Positions 58,493 to 64,000 of a DNA stretch of 64,000 nucleotides are shown piece after piece; the stretch's first letter is position 1; each line of letters opens with the position of its first letter. Below the pieces are notes generated by a model. It did not search any database, was not told where the DNA came from, and saw nothing but the letters and a program-made list of their open reading frames with translations. Source of the DNA: Mesorhizobium sp. J428. Its GTDB lineage: Bacteria; Pseudomonadota; Alphaproteobacteria; Rhizobiales; Rhizobiaceae. The DNA is taken from the NCBI RefSeq assembly GCF_024699925.1, contig NZ_JAJOMX010000001.1, forward strand, positions 4,812,001-4,876,000, in the 5' to 3' direction. Made by a program: the position numbers and the translations under genes.

Positions 58493-59358
58493 GGTTCGTC
58501 TCCCGCGCGTTCGAGCCGGGACAAGGCGATGGCCGACAGATCGGCCGCGCTCGCGCCGGCGGCGGATGCTTCGACATAGCGTCGCATCGTCGGAAAATCG
58601 AGCATGTAGTTCGGCAGGCAGCTTCCCGGCAGCGCGCCTCCTGGCGCGAGGACGACTGCGTCGACGACCGCACTGATCAGGTGCACGTCGCGATGGCGAC
58701 GTTCAAGTTCCGCGTCGTCGATCAACCGTTCGGCGGACACCACAACCCGTTTCGCCGCCCGCGCGAGGATGGGATCGAGATAGGTGTCGCCTTCTGCGAT
58801 CGCCCAGCCGTCGGGATGGACCGCTTCGGCATGCAGGATGGCGAGATCGAAGGTCGGCGCGCGGACGGCGAAGGCCTGTTCCATGCCGAAAAGGGCGGGG
58901 GCGGGGGCAATATGGCGATTGATCCTGAGCAGGTCGGTCGCCGGATCAAGGGGAACGACCGCGTAGGGGGCCTTTTCGGCGGCGGCGCGCCAGGCTGCGA
59001 GCTGTGTCCACTCGGACCATTCCTCGAAGTCGACGCCGGCGGATTGCCGCGCCGTCCGGAACAGGGGTGCAAGGCCGAAATGGTCCAGCCCGACATGGCA
59101 AGCGCAGATCCGTGCCACCTTGCCGGCGGCCAGCAGCACCTCCACGTCCAGCCCGCCGGCGAAGGTTTCGAGCGTTAGCCCGCGCACCGGCGAGGCGGCG
59201 ATTTCACGCACCAACGCCATCGGCTTGCGATCCAGGCCGAAGCCGCCGAGTCCGATGCACATGCCGTCCCGCAGAAACGGGCGCAGCGCGCTCGAGGCGT
59301 CGGTCAGCTTGCCGAGCGTCGCACGGTCTTTTCTCAGGCTGCCGGTGTCGTCCGCCAC
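58489..59358 (-). CDS. CoA-transferase-fold protein, alpha subunit (IpdA-like)
   Basis: Protein of 289 residues of the class I CoA-transferase alpha family. The RDGMCIGLGGFGLDRKPMALVREI segment and the LLAAGKVARI block resemble IpdA of actinobacterial steroid degradation. The FEEWSEW segment holds glutamates where IpdA is reported to have its catalytic Glu (from memory). The GTG at 59358 is chosen for its CCGGAG ribosome site six bases upstream; an in-frame TTG at 59436 lies in the promoter region. Divergent from the acyl-CoA dehydrogenase gene. Confidence 0.8.
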   Translation of the reverse strand: MADDTGSLRKDRATLGKLTDASSALRPFLRDGMCIGLGGFGLDRKPMALVREIAASPVRGLTLETFAGGLDVEVLLAAGKVARICACHVGLDHFGLAPLFRTARQSAGVDFEEWSEWTQLAAWRAAAEKAPYAVVPLDPATDLLRINRHIAPAPALFGMEQAFAVRAPTFDLAILHAEAVHPDGWAIAEGDTYLDPILARAAKRVVVSAERLIDDAELERRHRDVHLISAVVDAVVLAPGGALPGSCLPNYMLDFPTMRRYVEASAAGASAADLSAIALSRLERAGDEP

Positions 59359-59429
59359 GCAATGCTCCGGATGGTTTCCTCGCCCACGGTCTCTTTGCGC
59401 CTTTGCCGCCGCCGTGTCGAATACTCTTA

Positions 59430-59458
59430 AGGACAAATCTGTCGCTCGTAAAGATAAT
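59430..59458 (+). promoter_or_regulatory. Candidate promoter of the acyl-CoA dehydrogenase operon
   Basis: AGGACA (59430-59435) and GATAAT (59453-59458) with a 17-base spacer, 63 bases before the GTG start. Confidence 0.5.
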
Positions 59459-59459
59459 G

Positions 59460-59477
59460 CAACCGACTGGACGGTTG
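59460..59477 (+). promoter_or_regulatory. Shared operator motif, copy 3, at acyl-CoA dehydrogenase promoter
   Basis: CAACCGACTGGACGGTTG, with perfect CAACCG/CGGTTG arms, begins two bases after the -10 box. This is the same placement as the operator at the importer promoter. It lies in the divergent region with the IpdA-like gene and may control both. Confidence 0.6.
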
Positions 59478-59521
59478 AATATTATTCGGATAGGATCGAG
59501 GCGCTGCGACGGGAGGACGGA

Positions 59522-60709
59522 GTGCGTTTTCCACTGACCAAAGATGAAGAGGCGTTCCGCGCGAGCGTGCGCGATTTCTGCGCGCGGGCCTTGCCCCGTC
59601 CGCTCAAGGAAAGGGTCGAGGCGGGCGTCGATCTCGACCGCGCCGACTATGTCGGCTGGCAGCAGACACTCGCGGCGGGCGGGTTGCTGTGCGGTGCCTG
59701 GCCGAAATCCTATGGCGGCAAGGGCTGGAGCGCGCTCCAGTCCTATCTCTTTGACGAGGAATGCTCGCTGGCCGGAGCGCCCTGGCTGCTCCCCTTCGGC
59801 GTCAACTATCTCGGCCCGGTGCTGTGCGAATTCGGCAATGAGGAGCAGAAGCGGCGCTACCTTCCCGGTATCCTCGACGCCAGCACCTTCTGGTGCCAGG
59901 GCTATTCCGAACCCGATGCGGGCTCCGATCTCGCCTCCCTGAAGACCCGCGCGGTGCGCGACGGCGACCACTATGTCGTCAACGGGCGCAAGATCTGGAC
60001 GACGATGGCGCATTGGGCCGACCGTATCTTCTGCCTCGTGCGCACGCGGGCCGACGGCAAGCCGCAGGCGGGTATCTCCTTCCTGCTGATCGACATGAAG
60101 GCGCCGGGCGTCATCGTGCGGCCGGTCGTGTCGATGGAGGGACGCCATCACCTGAACGAAGTCATTTTCGAGGAGGTGCGCGTGCCTGTCGCGGACCGCG
60201 TCGGCGAGGAGAATGCCGGCTGGACGATCGCGAAATTCCTGCTCGGCAACGAGCGGTTGCTGGTGGCCGAGATCGGCAAGCAGAAACGCACGCTGCGGCT
60301 GATCCGCGAGGGGCTCGACCATCTGCGCGACGGCGGTGCGCCGCTCTCCGGCAGGACCTGGGTGAGCGAGCGGCTGGCCGAACTCGACGCGCGGCTGATG
60401 GCGCTGGAGTGGACGGCGCTGCGCATCGTGCGCACCGCCGACAGTGGCGGCCCGACGCCGGCCTCCGTCAGCATGCTGAAGATACGCGGCTCCGAACTGG
60501 AACAGGCATTGACCGAATTTGCGATGGATGTGCTGGGCCCCGCCGGACTGCGCTACGACCCGCATATGAAGGCGGGCGACGCCGACCCGGCGGAGGTGAG
60601 ACGCAACGGAGTGGTCGCGCGGCTGCTCGCGGCACGGGCGGCTACCATCTATGGCGGCTCCAACGAGGTCCAGCGCGGCATCATCGGCCGCAGCCTGCTG
60701 GGAGTATGA
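59522..60709 (+). CDS. Acyl-CoA dehydrogenase 1
   Basis: Acyl-CoA dehydrogenase of 395 residues. FAD- and substrate-binding blocks are visible: WCQGYSEPDAGSDLASLKT and the C-terminal ATIYGGSNEVQRGIIGRSLLG. The GTG at 59522 has GGAGG five bases upstream; the longer open frame to 59120 runs across the promoter and operator and is not coding. It is followed after 4 bases by a second, dissimilar dehydrogenase subunit, the pattern of heterotetrameric steroid/alicyclic enzymes of the FadE26-FadE27 type. Confidence 0.9.
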   Translation: MRFPLTKDEEAFRASVRDFCARALPRPLKERVEAGVDLDRADYVGWQQTLAAGGLLCGAWPKSYGGKGWSALQSYLFDEECSLAGAPWLLPFGVNYLGPVLCEFGNEEQKRRYLPGILDASTFWCQGYSEPDAGSDLASLKTRAVRDGDHYVVNGRKIWTTMAHWADRIFCLVRTRADGKPQAGISFLLIDMKAPGVIVRPVVSMEGRHHLNEVIFEEVRVPVADRVGEENAGWTIAKFLLGNERLLVAEIGKQKRTLRLIREGLDHLRDGGAPLSGRTWVSERLAELDARLMALEWTALRIVRTADSGGPTPASVSMLKIRGSELEQALTEFAMDVLGPAGLRYDPHMKAGDADPAEVRRNGVVARLLAARAATIYGGSNEVQRGIIGRSLLGV

Positions 60710-60713
60710 CGAC

Positions 60714-61730
60714 GTGCAGGGTCTGATCTCGAGCGAACAAGACATTTTCGGCGGCTCGGTCAAGCGCTTCGCCGAGCAGGAATATGGTGTCGGCCTGTCA
60801 CCGCACCGGCTGGCATTCGACCGTGCGCGGCTGCGCCGGCTGGGCGATCTCGGTGTCCTGTCGCTCGCCATTCCGGAGGAGATGGGAGGCATCGGAGGAG
60901 CGGTCGAAGCGATGGTCGCTCTGGCGGCGCTGGCTCCGGCGCTCCCGCCCGAACCGATCGTTGCAAGTTCGATCCACGCCGCAGCGCTCATCGCCGAAGC
61001 GGCTCCGTCCGATGTAGCGGCGCCCCTGCTGCAACGCATTGCCGAGGGACAGGCCGTCGCTGCCGTCGCGGACCTGGAAGCTGCGGCGCGCTACGATCGA
61101 GCGGCAATCACGGCGACGGCCGTCGCCAAAGACGGCTCCTACCTGCTGGACGGCGTCAAGCCGATGGTGCCGTTCGGGGCCGAGGCGGATCTGCTTGTCG
61201 TCAGCGCCAACGTCGGCGGCGACCCGGCCCTGTTTCTCGTCGATCCGAGGAGCGATGGGGTCACGCGAACATCCCGGCCGCGGATCGACGCCATGCCGGC
61301 GGCCGACATCGTGCTGTCGGGGTGCGCAGTGCCCTCGGCGTCGCGTCTGGAGCACGCTCCCGTGCTCCCCGCGCTGGAACGCGCCGCCGACCTCGCCACG
61401 GCGGCGCAGATTGCCGAGATGGTTGGCCTGATGGATGCCCTGATCGCCGCGACCGTCGACTACGCTCATGCCCGTAAGCAGTTCGGCGTGGCGATCGGCA
61501 GCTTCCAGGCGATCCAGCATCGTATTGCCGATATGTGGATCGCCTGCGAGGAGGCGCGCTCGCTGGCAGCTGCGGCCGCGTTGGCCTGCGCTTCAGGCGA
61601 AACCGGGCGCGCGCGCACGGTGTCGGCGGCCATGATCACTGCCTGCGACGCGGCGCATCGGGTCGGCAACGAAGCGATCCAGATTCACGGCGGCATCGGC
61701 ATGACCGACGAGTTGGTCGTGAGCCATTGA
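60714..61730 (+). CDS. Acyl-CoA dehydrogenase 2 (partner subunit), C-terminus lost by frameshift
   Basis: Acyl-CoA dehydrogenase-like protein of 338 residues from the GTG at 60714. It has the family C-terminal blocks RKQFGVAIGSFQAIQHRIADMW and IQIHGGIGMTDELVVSH. The TGA at 61728-61730 comes early: in the next frame the expected tail EYRRLWALRQEGGDRHWHLERL follows directly. Deleting one T (CAT T GAG) joins them. Repaired, the frame would run to about 61900 and overlap the convergent crotonase gene. Probably the beta partner of the upstream dehydrogenase. Confidence 0.82.
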   Translation: MQGLISSEQDIFGGSVKRFAEQEYGVGLSPHRLAFDRARLRRLGDLGVLSLAIPEEMGGIGGAVEAMVALAALAPALPPEPIVASSIHAAALIAEAAPSDVAAPLLQRIAEGQAVAAVADLEAAARYDRAAITATAVAKDGSYLLDGVKPMVPFGAEADLLVVSANVGGDPALFLVDPRSDGVTRTSRPRIDAMPAADIVLSGCAVPSASRLEHAPVLPALERAADLATAAQIAEMVGLMDALIAATVDYAHARKQFGVAIGSFQAIQHRIADMWIACEEARSLAAAAALACASGETGRARTVSAAMITACDAAHRVGNEAIQIHGGIGMTDELVVSH

Positions 61731-61808
61731 GTACCGGCGCCTGTGGGCGCTGCGCCAGGAGGGCGGCGACCGCCACTGGCACCTCGAGCGACTGGCGAAC
61801 TGGAGAAT

Positions 61809-62603
61809 CTATCTGCGATCGAAGGCAGGGCGCCGCCCTTCGCGGAAGGCGGCGACCGCTTCGCGATGGTCGGGCAGCATGCTGGAGGCGACCTCATAGC
61901 CGAGTGAAGCGTCGAGGACGGAATCGGCGAGCTGCCTGAGACCGATGTTGACCGACATTTTCGTCCAGCGGATCGCGTGCTGCGCGCCACGGAGAAGCTT
62001 GTCGGCGAAGCGGGCCACTTCCTCGTCGAGCTTGTCGGCCGGCACGACGATGTTGACGAGGCCGATCGCCTCGGCGCGCTCGGCGCCGATCAGGTCGCCG
62101 GTCATGAGAAACTGCTTGGCGCGGGAATAGCCGACGAGTTGCGGCCAGATCACGGCGCCGCCGTCGCCGGCCACCAGCCCGACGCGGACGTGCGGGTCGC
62201 CGATGCGTGCGTTCCTGTCGGCGATCACCACGTCGCAGAACAGGGCAAGGGTCGCACCGAGGCCGATCGCGTCGCCGTTCATCCGGCAGATGACCGGCTT
62301 GTCGAGATCGAGCAGCGAATGGATGATCCGCCGGCCCTCGATGCCGATGCCGGCCATGCCGCCCGGCGCGTCGAGCAGTGTCTGCATCCAGTTGATGTCG
62401 CCCCCGGCGCAGAAGGCCGTGCCGGCGCCGGTCAGCACCACGACATCGGTCTCGTCGTCCTGGCCGGCATCGATGAAAATGGTCGACAACTCGGCATGCA
62501 TCCTGGCGGTGACTGCGTTGAGCGCTGCGGGATTGCTCAGTGTCAGGGTCAGCTTGCGCCCTTCGCGGCCCACCTCGATGGCCTCGTATCGGTCGTAGTT
62601 CAT
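61809..62603 (-). CDS. Enoyl-CoA hydratase/isomerase (crotonase) family protein 1
   Basis: Crotonase-fold protein of 264 residues with FCAGGDINWMQ and MNGDAIGLGATLALFCDVVIA, which form the oxyanion hole. In the active-site region it reads IGDPHVRVGLVAGDGGAV, so His replaces the usual Glu of the PE motif and Asp sits at the GxGG position. The reaction may therefore differ from simple hydration. GGGAGGG ribosome site. The SDR gene lies upstream in the same orientation. Confidence 0.88.
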   Translation of the reverse strand: MNYDRYEAIEVGREGRKLTLTLSNPAALNAVTARMHAELSTIFIDAGQDDETDVVVLTGAGTAFCAGGDINWMQTLLDAPGGMAGIGIEGRRIIHSLLDLDKPVICRMNGDAIGLGATLALFCDVVIADRNARIGDPHVRVGLVAGDGGAVIWPQLVGYSRAKQFLMTGDLIGAERAEAIGLVNIVVPADKLDEEVARFADKLLRGAQHAIRWTKMSVNIGLRQLADSVLDASLGYEVASSMLPDHREAVAAFREGRRPAFDRR

Positions 62604-62645
62604 GATCCCTCCCGGTCATGTTCCGCCGGCGGGTGGCCGACCTGT

Positions 62646-63449
62646 TCAGGTGAGTGTCAGGCCGCCGTCGATGACGAGCGTCTGGCCGGTCACGTAGCTC
62701 GCGCCATCCGAGGCCAGGAAGGCCACCGCGGCGGCGAGCTCGTTCGGATCGCCCAGCCGCTTCATCGGAATGTCGGCGCGCATCTGCTCCACGATGTCGT
62801 CCGGCACGGTCAGCGTCAGGCCCGAGCGCATCTGGCCCGGCGCGATGGCGTTAACGCGTATGCCGCGGTGCGCCCACTGCGCGGCGAGGTCCCGCGTCAG
62901 GTGGATGAGCGCCGCCTTTGTCGTGGTGTAGGGCACGATCTGGGCCCGCTCGGGCGTGAATGAGGTCAGTCCCCCGGTCGAGGCGACAAAGATGATCGCG
63001 CCCTTGCCATGCTTAATCATCAGCCTGGCGGCCTCGCGCGCGGCGATGAAGGCGCCGGTCAGGTTCACGTCGACGATCTTGTTCCAGCCGGAAAGCGGAA
63101 TGTCCTCGGGTGCGCCGGACCAGGATGCGCCGGCATTGTTGATCAGGATGTCCAGCCGTCCGAAGCGTTCCTGCACGGAAGCGACCGCGGCCTTGACCTG
63201 CGCCTCGTCGGAGATGTCGCAGGCGAGCGCGACGGTCTCTACTCCGAACGTCGCCGCGATGTCGTCCGCCAAAGCCTGGCACTGGTTCAGTTTGCGGGCC
63301 GCCAGGACGATGCTGGCACCGTGGTCCGCAAGCGCCGCCGCCATCGCGCGGGCAAGTTCTCCATGCCCGCCAAGGATGAGCGCCGTGCGCCCCTTCAGCG
63401 AGGCGAGGCCCGTCAGAAAGCCGGGCCCGAATTCATCACCGTCCGCCAT
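62646..63449 (-). CDS. SDR family oxidoreductase 3
   Basis: Short-chain dehydrogenase of 267 residues with NNAGASWSG, a Ser in VASTGG, catalytic YTTTKAA and C-terminal TGQTLVIDGGLTLT. The cofactor loop is GGHGELARAMA, which departs from the usual TGxxxGxG. It lies 42 bases upstream of crotonase 1 and is likely in the same operon. Separated from crotonase 2 by a terminator. Confidence 0.88.
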   Translation of the reverse strand: MADGDEFGPGFLTGLASLKGRTALILGGHGELARAMAAALADHGASIVLAARKLNQCQALADDIAATFGVETVALACDISDEAQVKAAVASVQERFGRLDILINNAGASWSGAPEDIPLSGWNKIVDVNLTGAFIAAREAARLMIKHGKGAIIFVASTGGLTSFTPERAQIVPYTTTKAALIHLTRDLAAQWAHRGIRVNAIAPGQMRSGLTLTVPDDIVEQMRADIPMKRLGDPNELAAAVAFLASDGASYVTGQTLVIDGGLTLT

Positions 63450-63460
63450 TGCCGTTCCTC

Positions 63461-63495
63461 GAAAAAGCGGCCCCGCGCAGCTATGGCGCGGGGCC
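63461..63495 (-). terminator. Rho-independent terminator after crotonase 2
   Basis: On the minus strand, stem GGCCCCGCGC/GCGCGGGGCC (63486-63495 with 63469-63478, loop CATAGCT) followed by GCTTTTTC. It ends the unit to the right and isolates the SDR 3 and crotonase 1 genes, which must have their own promoter. Confidence 0.85.
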
Positions 63496-63511
63496 TACGG
63501 GAGGAAGGGTT

Positions 63512-64000
63512 CTACCTGCCGACCCAAGTCGGCTGGCGCTTCTCCAGGAACGCGCTCACGCCTTCCTTGGCGTCGGCCGACTGGTGGACGACGTTGCAGG
63601 TCATGGTCTCGAGCGTGATCAGGGATTCCGTGTCGGCGTCGAGGCCGCGGTTGATCGCTTCCTTGGTCATCCACATGCAGAACGGGCTCTTGTCGATCAG
63701 CGGTTCGCAGAACTTCTCGATCAGCGCGTCGAACTGATCCGGTTCCGAAACATCGTTGACCAAGCCCCATTCCATCGCCTCGGTTCCACTGAGCAGCTTG
63801 CCGGTCAGCATCAGCTCCTTGGACTTGCGCAGGCCGATATAGCGCGGCAGGCGGTAGATCGGGCCGGCGCCGCCGAACAGCGCACGGCGAATATGGAAAT
63901 CGCCGATGCGCGCCGTGGTGGTTGCAAGTGCGAAATCGCAAGAGATCATGAGTTCGAATCCGCCGGCGACGGCGTAGCCCTCGACCGCGGCGATGGTCGG
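63512..64000 (-). CDS. Enoyl-CoA hydratase/isomerase family protein 2 (5' end outside window)
   Basis: C-terminal 162 residues of a crotonase-fold protein; the frame continues past base 64000 (PTIAAVEGYAVAGGFELMISCDF). The AGGFEL block forms part of the oxyanion hole. The segment IGDFHIRRALFGGAGP lacks the usual PE glutamate. The C-terminus EGVSAFLEKRQPTWVGR is typical for the family. A strong terminator follows it. Confidence 0.88.
   Translation of the reverse strand, partial: PTIAAVEGYAVAGGFELMISCDFALATTTARIGDFHIRRALFGGAGPIYRLPRYIGLRKSKELMLTGKLLSGTEAMEWGLVNDVSEPDQFDALIEKFCEPLIDKSPFCMWMTKEAINRGLDADTESLITLETMTCNVVHQSADAKEGVSAFLEKRQPTWVGR

Noticed and set aside
59120..59521. Upstream extension of acyl-CoA dehydrogenase 1
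   Set aside because: The open frame crosses the promoter and operator and the divergent IpdA-like gene. The GTG at 59522 has an ideal ribosome site and gives the normal length.

Overview
The window is a 64 kb, GC-rich, gene-dense chromosomal stretch from an alphaproteobacterium of the Hyphomicrobiales (Rhizobiales), most likely near Mesorhizobium/Aminobacter (Phyllobacteriaceae). This rests on a one-step phosphatidylcholine synthase gene, BA14K and IalB family proteins, UPF0262/DUF2948 genes in the hisD-murA neighbourhood, a rhizobial-type intergenic palindrome and the codon use. No rRNA, prophage or CRISPR array is visible. Three tRNAs are present: Lys-TTT, Phe-GAA and Thr-GGT.

Layout. (1) 1-5183: a compact unit of circularly permuted ATP-grasp protein, alpha-E protein, transglutaminase-like protein and the proteasome-like peptidase Anbu, followed four bases later by a PLP-dependent decarboxylase. 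(2) 5243-7661: glpR-like regulator and glpK. A candidate operator lies between them, and an 18-codon leader ORF is coupled to glpK. (3) 7721-15237: BA14K protein, histone-H1-like basic protein, tRNA-Lys, ccdA, a DMT exporter, glmU, glmS and a DUF502 membrane protein. (4) 15288-21446: recG, sdhE, mfd and an intergenic palindromic repeat. (5) 21447-29434: DsbA/FrnE-like oxidoreductase, peptide-type solute-binding protein, IalB, hspQ, AEC transporter, UbiH-like monooxygenase, pcs and quinone oxidoreductase. (6) 29558-34340: a complete BMP-type (nucleoside-like) ABC importer with its terminator. (7) 34413-48369: acyltransferase, GST, lipid kinase, inositol monophosphatase, rimO, DUF924, KefB-like antiporter, tRNA-Phe, yacG, maf, infA, LMW phosphatase, UPF0262, hisD, DUF2948, murA and tRNA-Thr. 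(8) 48370-64000: an accessory region that starts just after tRNA-Thr with a broken IS630-type transposase. It holds a branched-chain-amino-acid-type ABC importer and a CoA-ester catabolic cluster: FAD oxidoreductase, three SDRs, SnoaL-like protein, an IpdA/IpdB-like CoA-transferase-fold pair, two acyl-CoA dehydrogenases and two crotonases.

The most interesting part is the accessory region. A 14-base motif of the form ACCGACTGGACGGT recurs at the importer promoter and at the acyl-CoA dehydrogenase promoter, in both cases just downstream of the -10 box. This suggests that one repressor ties uptake to breakdown. The enzyme set resembles the late (ring-opening) steps of steroid or other alicyclic catabolism; the substrate is an inference. 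The importer's LivM, LivG and LivF parts lie in one reading frame, interrupted by a single TAG followed at once by ATG.

Several conserved genes carry single-base frameshifts: the DMT exporter, glmU, mfd, livH and the second acyl-CoA dehydrogenase. Four of the five can be repaired by changing the length of a short G run (or its complement). GlmU is normally essential, so residual sequencing errors are the simplest explanation for at least some of them. The three lesions inside the catabolic island could instead be real decay.
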